Position numbers and translations under genes: made by a program. A stretch of 64,000 nucleotides of DNA from Nematostella vectensis (lineage: Eukaryota > Cnidaria > Anthozoa > Actiniaria > Edwardsiidae), in contig NC_064034.1 of the NCBI RefSeq assembly GCF_932526225.1, positions 18,164,927 to 18,228,926 of the forward strand. Reading direction: 5' to 3'. Shown here one piece after another: positions 39,548 through 51,115 of the stretch (position 1 is its first letter; each line of letters opens with the position of its first letter). The notes under the pieces were generated by a model, which worked only from the letters and a program-made list of their open reading frames with translations, made no database searches and was not told the DNA's origin.

Positions 39548-42500
39548 ATGGCGGCCGAGAATGATAGGTAAGCTTGGAAATGTCTTGGTAATCTCTTAAT
39601 TTCTGCTAAAATTGTTAATACTATGACTATTTACTCAACCGAGATGCTACGAAGGGTATTACATTAAGCCATTGTCGCATTAAGATATACGAAATCCCAT
39701 GACTTGTTTCTAAACAGTCATCACGAAGCGAGGAAACATTTTTATCGTTCCCATATTCGTTGTTTTTTCTTCTGGAGATTAAAATGATTTTGGAGCTTTA
39801 TTAGAACAACCTCTTTAATTAGAAATAAGGTTGCAAAAGAAGTGCTATTTACCTCAGAAAAGATGCTAATTGTATAGTAGAGTTCTGATGTTAACCGTGT
39901 TCATCAACAACAAAAAAGAACATTCCAGTAACACGATTTTACGTTTATACTGTAGAAGTGCCGGTCGGGGTAAAAAGAGAGGAAGTGTAGATAACAAAAA
40001 GCCCAACAAGAAGATCAAGTCCGGTGGAAAGTTTGACTCGAAGAAAGCAAAAGGAAAGAAAGTTTTTCACAAAAAAGATTCCAAAGAAAGAAGCAAGAGG
40101 ACGCCATTTCCTAAACAAAAGAAGTTTGGTAACAAGAGTAATAGTAAAGATGTAAAATTTTCCACTCCAAAAGCCTCAAGTAACAAAGACACTAAACCAT
40201 CTGAAGGAGGTAAGATATCGTCCTGGTGCATGTAAAACCCTCACAAAAAACATTTTAGCCAAACAGTGTGATAATGTTTATAAAGGACCAACCACAGAGG
40301 TATCCAGTGACTCCCCCCAAATGACAACAGCCCCATTCAGTATCCCTATAAGCCCGAAAACTCCCACAATTCGCTACCTAATAACTGTATATAACGCTTA
40401 GTGACAAGGCTAAATCGTAATGTTATACTTTTATATGTTATCTTTGCATTTCATCTCGAGAGGGCCACATCTTGATTACATCAACAAACAACAAACTTGA
40501 AATATTTATGACTCTTTGTGAGCCATCGACATAAACATGTTGTTGTTTGGTCAATCCCTAAAGGTCCCACAGTGGGTGTTCTGAATGTAATGTATGTTTA
40601 CAGATACAGAAGATAAACAGGATATATGGAAGATGAAGAAAAAGGAGAGAAAAGAATATAGAAAGAAACATGATGAGAGTTATGATCTTATCCATTCCCT
40701 GAAGCAGCATTATGAGACACTAAGAAGGTATTATTCCATTACATTGAGATATAAAGGGTGAGGACAGCCTATCACAGTAGCACATTGCCTATTTGCTTTT
40801 AGGAATGATGTTGCAAAATCACAGAAAGTCAAGCTGATTAGTGACATCCTCAAGCTAATAGCTGGACACACCCATGAGGTATGCTGTTTGTTTCTTTACC
40901 TGTACAAGTGTCCCAAGGCAAACAGCCTAATTGTATGGGTGATCGATTCACCAGGTGATCTTCAAACATGATACTGGGAGAGTTATGCAGAGTTGCATCA
41001 AGTTTGGAACTCCTGCACAGAAGCAAGCACTGTTTGAGCAGTTCAAAGGTAACTAAGAACACCCTAAGAACATCTGAAATTTCATACCCATCAATGTTGT
41101 GTTGCTGTAATACTAGTATTTTTTCCCCAGATGATTTGAGTGACATGTTGAAGTCAAAATATTCAAAGTTTTTTGTGAAAAAGATGTTGAAGTATGGGTA
41201 AGTAGAAAATCTAACAGCAACTGTACAGTATAACATTTCCCATTTTCTCACACCAAAAACCACATATCAGCTTATACTAGAATACATAGGAACTTGATGA
41301 CCTACTGTATTTAGGTATGTATGACATTTTATGAGATATTTCCTACCCTCCCTCCCCCCTTGCACATAGCTGAGTATTCTCCTTGGACTTACAGTACATG
41401 TTATCCTTAAAAGGACATGAAAAGATTCATCTGTCTTCTTCTCTACAGGACCAAAGAGCAAAGAAATACTATCATCAAATGTTTCCATGGCAAAGTGCGA
41501 AAGCTGATCAGACACAAGGTATTGTACATTACTTGTTTGAAATAGCTCATTGTTTCATAGGTTTGGCATGTGCTTTGATTTCCTGACTTTTTGCACTTAT
41601 TTTCACAGGAAGCATCTGAGATCATGGAAGCAATTTATACAGACTACGCTGTGGCTGCTCAGAAGGCTTCTTTGATTCAAGAATTTTATGGACCAGAATT
41701 TGCTGTCTTCAAGGTCAGTTAACAACAAACTTTACATCACTTGCGTGTTGAAAGTCTTTTAATCATGCTAGCGTTTGCTGATCATTATAATGTAAGCATT
41801 TCTTAGAGTGCATATTGTCAGTCAATAAAACAAAGTGAAAAGTCTGTCAATAAATTGTTTAATTTTGGACATTTTATACTTCTCCCCTTCTGTATAAACA
41901 AACTGTCAATTAATAAGTGCTGCATTGGCCTGCGCTAGGTTTACTGGGATAGTAACATACATCAAAACTAAGATTGGTTGATATTGGCTATGGGCTACTT
42001 TAGCCCAAAGCTATTTAATTGATAAAAACAACCATTTTGCAAAAACAGCCCAGTAAAGGGTGAGGACAACCAAAACACCTACAATGACTGACTACTGGGA
42101 TGGGCAAGGACGGGAAAATCTGTCGCAATGCTGCTACAGTACATAGTACGAAGTTCAGCAGCCGAATGGTGTCCAAATGCACATATACCCGGGGAAGGGG
42201 GGGGTGTCAATAGCAATGCCATGTGCCCATTGTCCCAATAGTCATGCCATCTGGACCCCCCTGTTACACAGGGATACCAATACTATTTTGTGTCTGGATA
42301 ATATAAATCACCGGAGGAAAAGCATAAAATTCCTATTCACAAGTAAATATTTCATAAATTATGCATGTTTGCATAATTGTGTTGTAATCTTCTGTATCAT
42401 GTCTCACGATTCGACATTTAATGCAATTATCCACTGGGTTTGATGCTTCATGTTACATACCAAACACTCTTCTATTCCATGAGTACCATCTACTGCCAGG

Positions 42501-45500
42501 CCAGGCTGCAGATCAGACACTTGTCATTAGCAATAGCATTTGACCATGTTTTTACTTTGTCTCCTTTCTCCCACCATCAGCACCATCCAGGTGCATTATC
42601 AATGTGTATGTATGTACACACCATCAGGGGGCACTATACTACAGTTCTGTGTATGATGCATGTTTTTTTGTAAGTTATATGTTACTTTTTTATGCCACAG
42701 CAAGATGTTCTTTGTGTGTTTCAAGTTTTATTATTATGAAATGATTTTGTTAATTTGCCTAGACATTAGATAACAGAAACCTTGCCAAGATATTGGCTGA
42801 GCAACCTGAAAAGAAAGACGAAATCCTTAGAAACTTGAAGGAAGCTTTAGGACCTTTGACGGACAAGTAAGTATTTATATGTACCACACAATGAGGACTA
42901 ATGCTGTACAAGCTATGTTTTTCAATTATATAACCCATGCCCGAATGGGCTCTGAGCCAACACTATAGCCTATGGGCCCATCATTTTAGTCAAATTGCAC
43001 TCAAGATTAATTTGTTTAGTAAAGCCAAAACCATTGTCTGTTCTGATCATTTGCCATTCTTTGGTTTTCAAATCTGGCACTTGTTGCTACTGATCGGCAA
43101 TTACTTTTAGCCCAAGTGTTATAACCTACTCTATGATTAAAAATGTTATTATTTACTAAATCTTTTTTAATTTTATTTTCTAGATCTGTGATAACTCACA
43201 ATATTGTGCACAGAGTTTTGTCTGAGTATATGACATTCGCTGATGATAATGCCAAAAGTGTAAGTTAAACATTCAGTGTAATCAATGCAATAGTTAGTTT
43301 TACCACAATTTATGCTATATATTGTTTATAAAGCATTTATTCTAGCTGATACTATAAAATAACAAATCCTGCATTACATTGATGGTTCTCAGGACATTAC
43401 TGAAGTATTCAACAGTTTTAAATAAAGATTTCCACTTTTTTTTATTGTATCATTTTTTTTATTACAAAGTATTAAAAAATATATCAGACAAAGGCGGATG
43501 GTAAAAAGCCAGTACTATAAATACTGCTCAACTGATACAGTACATGTTAAACACAAGATTCTGCTATAAAAGAGAAAGCCCCACTAACCCTGGACTCAAA
43601 TTTGCAATTATAACAAGAACACTGCCACGCTAGCAGTCACAAATTATAAGTCTCCTTTGAAATTGCTAATCCCTGAGCCTGAGTCGGCTTGAATAAAACT
43701 ATTTTTGTACAGATAACAAGTAAGAGATTGCTAAATTAGTGATCCAGGGGATGGAAGGAGATTTCCCTTTTATTTTCCCTCTATAGCATTTATTGTTCTT
43801 TGAATGATCTTTTAAGGAGATGATTGAAGCCATAAAGGAATGTGTTGTACTCATACTACACACTCACGATGGATCCAGAGTGGCTATGCATTGCCTTTGG
43901 AATGGAAGCACCAAGGTATACACCTCCTCAAACATTTGTTTTCTTAAAAAAACAAAATAACCACACTCTTGCTGATACAATTTAACTATTATTGCAGGAT
44001 CGTAAAACTATACTGAAGACATTCAAGACTTATATTCCAAAGATATGTAAGGTACAGATTTAGACTAAGGTACTGGTAAAATGCGCGTCTGTTTGAAAAG
44101 CCTTTTATGTACTGTTTAACAAACAAGCTATTAGCTTTTATCATATCACCCTTAACACTTGCCAAGTGATGATATTCCACGGATCTGATACGATCCACTC
44201 ATTTGTTCTTTATGAACACTTGAAAACCAGAGACTTAATCATGGTCTGAATCTTAGTGGGTGTCCGTGAGGTGGACACACGCCGTAAAGGCAGACCTAGA
44301 GTGACACTTCTGTGCTGACTCTACCGGGCGGCCGACTTGAGAGTTCGTCTACTGCTTATCCAGCCAGTTGACAGTCCTTATTTCTCAGTCAACGTGATGC
44401 ACATAAATGATCTTTAGTAATCTGATGGCAAATTGTTTGGGTACACACAGTACTGTAGGATTTACTATTGTTGTTGTTGCATGTTTACATTGTTTACATG
44501 TTTTTGTTTTCTCCAGGAAGAGTATGGCCATCTCGTAATGCTTTCCCTTTTTGATGTGGTAGATGACACAGTACTTGTCAAGAAGATCATTTTTCCTGTA
44601 CGTACAGCATGTAATTCTGATGAGATTACTCTTGTCCCCCCCCCCCCCCCCCCCCCCCTTGGAAACAGCTCTAAGCACTCTACGCTGTGTAAAAACAGTA
44701 CCACCATTATTGGCAAAAACAGCTACAGCATTGCTACAGTAGTGCTTTGAAGGTGCTGTGTGTGTATTTCATGTAGCTGAGAAAAGCAGTGTGCCATGAC
44801 GGAGCCGCTGTCTCAGGCCTGTGGCTCGTTTCTCAAAACACCCGAGAATTATCGGGCCCGAAAACGATTTATTCCTTAAATTTGAAAAGTTGGCTAACTT
44901 CTATGTATGGTATCTAAATGTGTTGAAATATAGTCAAACATCGTATTTTACCACAAAGATTCATTTTAAGGATGATTATCTTTATAGATTTATAGATTTT
45001 GATTTTTCCCGAACTTCTCGGGCCCGAAATTCACATGGCTTAAATATTAAGAAAGTTTTTCGGGACCTCGCAGTCACCCGAGACTTTTCTGGTAAATTTC
45101 TGGCTTCAGCAAAACTTCTAAAATAGCCCTATTGAGCGTAATCATTTGAAATACGAACCAAAGAAAGTTCAAACTGTTCTAAAAGATGAAAGCGGTTCTC
45201 AATAAGAAAAACATGCGAAATTTTGGGCAAAAATGCAAAATAAAGTTTCCGGGCCCGAGAATTCTCGGGTGTTTGAAGAAACGGGCGCCTGAAAATATAG
45301 GAAAGGAGGCATGAGAGAGGGCACAGCTGTACAGGGCGCACAGCCACACCTCTACTTGTCGTTTCCTTATAAATTTATAAATATGGCCCTGAAATTGCAT
45401 CTTGTGTTGGATCCTTTGATGTTCACTGATGCTCGGCGATAGGCTAGCCGTTTAATGACACTCAATGAATATGTTATTTTAGGAAATAATAGCCAACCTA

Positions 45501-48500
45501 AAAGACATAGCACAAGACACATATGGACGTAAAGTGCTGTTGTACCTACTCATGCCGCGGGCATCCACCCACTTCCACCCTGATATTGTAGAGCTACTGA
45601 AGAAAGGAGACAATAACCAATACAGGTATGGAACAACAGAACATCGGGTCTGCTACAGAACCATTCAGGCCCCACTGACACGATGCCGATCAAACTTTTG
45701 ACTGCTTAAAGCCGCATTGTCACTAGTTTACTTCCGGTCGATTACGTAACAATATCCGATGATTTTTAACGGAAAACGCGAAATATTTCAAAATATTAAA
45801 AGCAGTGTGTTTAATGGAAGTTTATTTGAGGATGTGATTGATAGTTTAAAGCGGATGGCCCGTTTTAATATCTCGGATTTTAAAAGATTTTTTTGTCTTT
45901 TAACAATTGAAGTTTCCTTCGGACCTCCGGAAGTAAACTGGTGACAATGCGACTTTAAACATATGTCTCTTTTTTATCCGGCTATATGGGAGCTCCCATG
46001 TATGTAAACGGAACTTCGCAATGTAATAAGGGCCTTAAAGTATTTGCAACGACAGCATTTGTTTTGAATGCAGACAAGAGACTCTTGCTCACTGAGAGAT
46101 CTAAGGGCATTGCAATAATGCCACGTTCTTGGTACGGGGTGGTAAAGGGGGGTATGGATCACGTTTCATAAACCCAAAAAATAGCTTTTTAACGTTTCAC
46201 GGACCGAAAAATGGCCTTTTCACATTTCACGTTTTAAGATACCTAATATCGCGTCCATAACTCGCAAATACAGTAGTACCACATCCAAAATCCAAAAATA
46301 CTTATATTTACTGCATACGACAACAATAAATATCTATTTTTGAAAAGTCAGTTTCTCCAATCAACACACTCAAAAGCTTGAGCTAAATCTCGATTCACGG
46401 AGACTTGAAACTGCTCTTTTCCACGTTTCACGAGGAGAGTTAATTCACGTTTCACGGACGTCGAAATGGACGATTTCACGTTGCTCGACAGTGAAAATGG
46501 CCAAATCTCGTTTCACGAAAAAAAAAAAAACCCTTTACCACCCTGTTGGTATGCTGTATACTTGGTGGTATATGTTGTGGTTTGAAATGCTTCTTGGTTT
46601 GAAATTGTTAAAACCAGTTTGAAAAAAATTCAAACCAAGAAGCATTTCAAACCACAACAAATGTGGCATGGTTTGAATTTTTTTCAAACTGGTTTTAACA
46701 ATTTCAAACCAAGAAGCATTTCAAACCACAACATATACATAGAATCAGTAAAACTAAAAGACTTCCTTATTGTTGCCTAGATGGCATACATTTTTATTTA
46801 AAAGATTACTCATGAGAGACTTCAAAATAGATTTTACTTAGAAATATGTCCTACACCTATTTCAAAAACGTCAGTTAAAGTAGGGAATGGGAAATCTTAA
46901 CTCATCATGAAGTTTGGTTGTTTAGATTAGTTATATGCTTCTAGGTATAATTAAACCCTGAGAAAAAAAAAAGTAAACTAATCCCTCGGGTTATTCGCAT
47001 TTTTTTTTCTGCATTCCATAGAATTATGACGTGCCGTCCCATGTTATTTTGGGTCGCAGCACTGCCATTATTTTGAAGTGCAAGTACCCGTGATTCTGAG
47101 CGCAAGTCCCGTTTGGGCACATTTATCTTACTTTTATTCCGTTACCTAACAGTAAGAAAGACCCAGAGTTGAGAAGAAAGGAGTTGCTGGATGCCATATC
47201 TCCGAGTCTTGTGCAGCTTGTATGTGATCATGGCGAGGAGCTGATGATGGACAAGGGAACATGCCAACTGGTCATGGCCGCTCTTAGTAATTGTACTGGT
47301 GAGTCATAGCAAGAAGTACAGTTTGCAGCAAGAAATGACAAATACAATACATGGTCGGGTTCCTAGAAAGCTGGTCAACGCTAACCCAGGGATAAGTGCC
47401 CTTTTTAACCAATCAAATGTAAAGCTGTGTTCATCTCTGAGTTAGCGCTAACCTGCTTACTAGGAACCAAGGTATAAATCAACACAAGGTTGAAAAGGTA
47501 TGTTATGTGAAACAGAGTAAGCGCAACTACTCCGTTTCAGAGTCGTTTAACATACGTTTTCAACCTGTGAAATCTTGCGAAGCGAGCGGGCTTGCTGACG
47601 CCAAGTGCGCGTGTCCTCTAATAACACATGGACCCTTGACCAATCAAAGCGCGTGATTTACGAGTGTAATTTTATAATATCTACTGCTTTCCATAGCCTA
47701 TGTATCAAGACCCGATCTCTCCATGTTTGATATTGTTCACAGGAGATGTTGTTTCTGCTATGAAGGCAATTGCTAAAGCAGCCAACAAAGCTTTGGATGC
47801 ATCATCAGTAGATGAAGAGGTAACAAGTCACAGGGCGTGTATTAGGAAGCCTGATTTTGGGGTTGCTCCATTATATTTTCTGTAAAACAACGCTATGTAA
47901 TGCCATTAAGGCTATTATCGATACTCAGTATCATAAAGCTTACTTGATGAATATCTCCTCTTTAGGACCATCTAGTTAAGAGTGCCAGTGGACATTTTGC
48001 CCTGAAGAGGCTCATTCTACAGGATAAGGATAAACTGGAGGCTGGCAAAGATGGTACGTACCCTAAAGGTGTTTTGGAGGGATTCGGGTCTATGACTATT
48101 GCCACAGAACAGTTATACAATGGCTCAGTGGTTTTGAATCCGGGTTAGATTGGTTTTTTTTTAATGGTGTAATTTGGGACAATCCCTCATCTTTATGAGA
48201 ATGTTAAGCCAGAGGTCAAACAGCATTAACCAGAATTTTGGAACTTTGGGTGGGAGTCTAATCCTTTTTATGTATCTAGGTTTGGCTTTAGAGACGGTCG
48301 GGGGTCTTAATTAAGTGGTGGCTTATTTTTCTCATTGTTGAGACTTGTTTGTGTTTTTCTTTATTACATTTAACCCATTACATTTTAACTCATGGAATTC
48401 ACAATTCCATGAGTATGCAAGGTGATGTTGGCACTGTTTGCACGGGCTCTAATATCACTCTCTTTAGCGTCGTTGTTGTTGTTGTTGACTTTCCCATTAA

Positions 48501-49162
48501 GATGAACCATCATAATAGGCTTGGCGGTGTTTCTGTTGTAATTTCAGTGTTTTTCTCACGTACACTTCTTGACGTCCTTGACTCTGGAACACTGCTAGAG
48601 TGGTGCAAAGTGAACAGAGGAGCCTTTGTCGTTGCCAGGTAACGTGTTGAACCTCAACACCTCAACCATTTTGGACAGTCTGATACCTAATGTTGTCCCA
48701 ACTATTTACAAATGGGGACATGGTGTTGGTCCTCACTTTTCTAAGGGTGTTCGTGGACAGGGTGCTTGTCTCCACCACACACAATTACTAAGGGTACTGG
48801 ATTCCACCATTTAGAGTTAGACAGGGTAATGGTCCCCCAAAATACGCTGTCTGATTGCGAGTGGTGGGGACTAGCACCCTGTCCAAATCTAAATGGTGGG
48901 GACCACGCCCTGTCCGAGTGCAAGTGGTGGGGACCTGTTGGACAGGGTGCTGGTCCCCACCGCTTAATCTGAAGTATCAAATCTTTCTGGCTATAATGTG
49001 CTGTCATCCTGACTTGAAGCATGTTCCTGTTGCAGCTTATTAGAGAGTACTGTGCCAGGCGTAGCTGATCAGGCCAAGAAACAGCTCAAGCCCCACGTCA
49101 ACAAGATTAAGGAACACACCAGCAAAGGGGCAGAAATCGTGCTGAAGTTGTTGTCAAGGTGA
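39548..49162 (+). CDS. PUM3: Pumilio homology domain protein PUM3 (Puf-A/Puf6 family), complete, 19 exons
   Basis: Exons: 39548-39567, 39956-40209, 40604-40727, 40803-40878, 40955-41048, 41131-41197, 41449-41518, 41609-41713, 42763-42866, 43184-43259, 43817-43915, 43998-44051, 44517-44597, 45483-45625, 47153-47298, 47743-47819, 47966-48053, 48548-48638, 49036-49162. The total is 1896 nt, 631 residues, in phase at every join; the human protein is about 648. The family is nucleolar, binds nucleic acid without base specificity and supports large-subunit rRNA processing. The first 95 residues are Lys/Ser-rich (nucleolar targeting). Then come KQDIWKMKKKERKEYRKK and Puf-type repeats with HDTGRVMQSCIKFG, KYSKFFVKKML, HDGSRVAMHCLWNG, YGHLVMLSLFD and DTYGRKVLLYLL. 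The C-terminal repeats end SKGAEIVLKLLSR. Several introns carry mobile elements. Tail-to-tail with HECTD3. Confidence 0.96.
44814..45291. mobile_element. Inverted-repeat element in PUM3 intron 13
   Basis: The ends CAGGCCTGTGGCTCGTTTCT and GAAACGGGCGCCTG are inverted. The similarity runs about 45 bases inward through ACACCCGAGAATT and CGGGCCCG, with a further internal CTCGGGCCCGAA near 45018. The element is 478 bp and no transposase is seen. A 22-C run sits 155 bp upstream (44637-44658). Confidence 0.82.
45706..45958. mobile_element. TTAA-ended inverted-repeat element (family A, copy 2) in PUM3 intron 14
   Basis: The outer 31 bases are inverted with two mismatches (GCATTGTCACTAGTTTACTT against AAGTAAACTGGTGACAATGC), bounded by TTAA on both sides. 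CGTAACAATATCCGATGA near the left is identical to the copy at 7730-7915, and that copy's right-hand internal motif is also conserved. This copy is 67 bp longer in the centre. Confidence 0.88.
46137..46543. mobile_element. Inverted-repeat element with GGGTGGTAAAGG ends in PUM3 intron 14
   Basis: GGGTGGTAAAGG at the left is mirrored by CCCTTTACCACCC at the right. TTGGTA occurs just outside both ends, a possible target duplication. The interior repeats TTTCACG several times in both orientations. No coding sequence. Confidence 0.75.
46568..46738. repeat. Perfect 69-bp inverted repeat with 33-bp spacer
   Basis: Positions 46568-46636 are the exact reverse complement of 46670-46738. The arms are built from GGTTTGAAATGCTTCTTGG and GTTAAAACCAGTTTG blocks. 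The spacer begins with a partial third copy of the right arm (AAGAAGCATTTCAAACCACA). It lies in PUM3 intron 14, 415 bp upstream of exon 15, so an intron transcript would fold into a very stable hairpin. Confidence 0.95.
48640..48965. repeat. Degenerate tandem and inverted repeat in PUM3 intron 18
   Basis: About seven variants of GGACAGGGTGCTGGTCCCCA or its complement, with TGGTGGGGAC spacers, fill the first 325 bp of the last intron. Units appear in both orientations, so parts are self-complementary. Small opposed open frames over this block are artefacts. Confidence 0.75.
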
Positions 49163-49374
49163 CGCATCACTAAGTGCCTGGCATTACCTCAGTAGGTATC
49201 AGCTGCTTCAAGTTCCACTCGGTCGCTAGCTAAAGAGCCTTAAATGCAAATAGAGGATATTACATGGTCGCACGGAGATACGAATTTTATCAATACTTGA
49301 AATTATATCCGCAATGTCATGTAGTGACGATATTAGTGTAATTTATCATTTTTATATACCCTTGTATAAATAAT

Positions 49375-49650
49375 GGTTTTCAAAATCCCGTGCAACAAAA
49401 TGTCATTGTTAAAGTGTACAAAGGTTTTCATTATCCCGTGAAACAAAGTGTGATAGTCAACGGGTAATGGTCAGTAAAACACAAAAGAGAACAATAGAAT
49501 CAGATCACGATAAAGTGTAACACGCTAAAGTGTATGTAGTTCACGGGTTAATGAAAATCACTTTAATAGTCAAGCCGGGACAAAAGAACAAAGACATCAG
49601 TGTGTTAGTGCTAAATAAACTAAATAGTATTTCACGGGTTTTTGACAACC
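49375..49650. mobile_element. Nested inverted-repeat element downstream of PUM3
   Basis: The outer pair is GGTTTTCAAAATCCCGTG and CACGGGTTTTTGACAACC; the inner pair is GGTTTTCATTATCCCGTGAA and TTCACGGGTTAATGAAAATC. Two similar inverted pairs in one 276-bp unit suggest one copy inserted in another, or an expanded terminus. An AATAAA at about 49613 could serve PUM3 polyadenylation, which would place the element in its 3' untranslated region. Confidence 0.75.
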
Positions 49651-49661
49651 ACTCTCCTCAA

Positions 49662-49949
49662 GCTATGAGACTGTTTGGGGGCGAGTGAAGCTTGGGTCCC
49701 CTGTTGTCTAGTAGGATGCTATGAGGCTGTTTTGGGGCGAGTGAAGCTTGGGTCCCCTGTTGTCTAGTAGGATGTTATGAGACTGTTTGGGGGCGAGTGA
49801 AGCTTGGGTCCCCTGTTGTCTAGTAGGATGCTATGAGGCTGTTTTGGGGCGAGTGAAGCTTGGGTCCCCTGTTGTCTAGTAGGATGTTATGAGACTGTTT
49901 GGGGGCGAGTGAAGCTTGGGTCCCCTGTTGTCTAGTAGGATGCTATGAG
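49662..49949. repeat. 58-bp minisatellite, five copies with alternating A/B units
   Basis: Units with TATGAGACTGTTTGGGGGCG alternate with units reading TATGAGGCTGTTTTGGGGCG in the order A-B-A-B-A, each followed by the same GAAGCTTGGGTCCCCTG and TAGTAGGATG blocks. This shows expansion by a 116-bp dimer. It lies in the 1.95-kb gap between the PUM3 and HECTD3 stop codons. Confidence 0.95.
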
Positions 49950-50199
49950 CGAAACCTTAGTACTTATCAATGACGTGTTGAATAGTCGAGTCGCAGCTCA
50001 TCTAGACTCTGGTAAATGCGAATGTAGTCCAATGCCTGAGAAATCACTGGAGCCAATTGTTTGATAATGGTCTAAAGTGGCCTAAAATATCTGAAATATA
50101 GGCTCGTCATGTCTCGGATAAATACTTGAAGACGAGAGAGCGATAATGTGTCTTTAAGACCATTACAGTGAGGACACCGAAAGCGGGCCATGCTGAACA

Positions 50200-50413
50200 A
50201 CTTTGACCAATCAGAATCGGCTTGAGAACCGTAGACATTTTGAAAAAAAAAAAGTTCAGCCAATGAGAAACGCCGGACGTTGTTTATTTGACCTCGTACT
50301 CGTAGTCGACCATTTTTGTCTGTCGATTGAGCGTGGGAACACCCTAACCTGATTGGCTGGAACTTATTTTTAAAATGATTACGGTGTTCAAGCCAAATCT
50401 GATTGGTCAAAGT
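50200..50413. mobile_element. Inverted-repeat element carrying four CCAAT-type motifs
   Basis: About 70 bases at each end are inverted (ACTTTGACCAATCAGA and GGCTTGA... against their complements). Each half holds two CCAAT or ATTGG motifs (GACCAATCAG, CAGCCAATGAG). No coding sequence was recognised. Sited in the PUM3-HECTD3 intergenic gap. Confidence 0.8.
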
Positions 50414-51115
50414 AATTGGTCAATGGTAAAAATGTAAAAGCATAGCATTACTAATCTTGGTGGGAGTGAAGTGTGTCATGTGCAATCTGCGCCAGCACCG
50501 GCCAGCAGTGCTGGCGAATTCTTGCTTGACTGACCACTGGACAAAGAAAATGTCAGAAAGTCCATTTCCCATTTGACAAAAAAAGATATCCCCCTCTTCT
50601 ATGGCGAACAGCTTACTCCATCGACACAAAAAAGTCATCAGCGAAAACATACTTGGAATGGTTAGAACTGTATACATGGAATGCTAGAACTTCAAATCAA
50701 GATAAAGAGGATAAATTCTCTCTCGCGACTCGTCAATAACAATCCAAATCTATTTTTGATGTTCATGGTTGTGCTTGTCGTGTTATAATTGTAGAAACAT
50801 ACCTGGCCATTGTCATCTCGCTTTTCCTAATGTTTGCACTGGACGTGGGAGTCTCAACGCGCTCGGGCAGTAGAAGGTTCATTCATGATTTACTTTTTAA
50901 TGTAAATAATCTCTGTACCAATTTGTCGATTTTAACAAAGCGTGTAACAGCAAATGGTAACCTAAAATGGCAAACGCTGTCTCGTATATCACAAATACTG
51001 GTGTAATTAAATCATAGTTATACCTACTCTGTGAAAAATGTTAATAGAAAAATAAAGATTTATGAGAAGCAATATGTTCAAAGTTCATTAAGGTCGTCAT
51101 AGTGACCGTAGCTGT
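50414..51115. other. Intergenic sequence, probable HECTD3 3' UTR at right
   Basis: The right part directly follows the HECTD3 stop codon on the minus strand and should be transcribed as its 3' untranslated region. No canonical AATAAA was found on the minus strand close to the stop; an ATTAAA variant lies near 50893-50898. An 85-codon minus frame at 50420-50677 is unrecognised. Confidence 0.45.
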
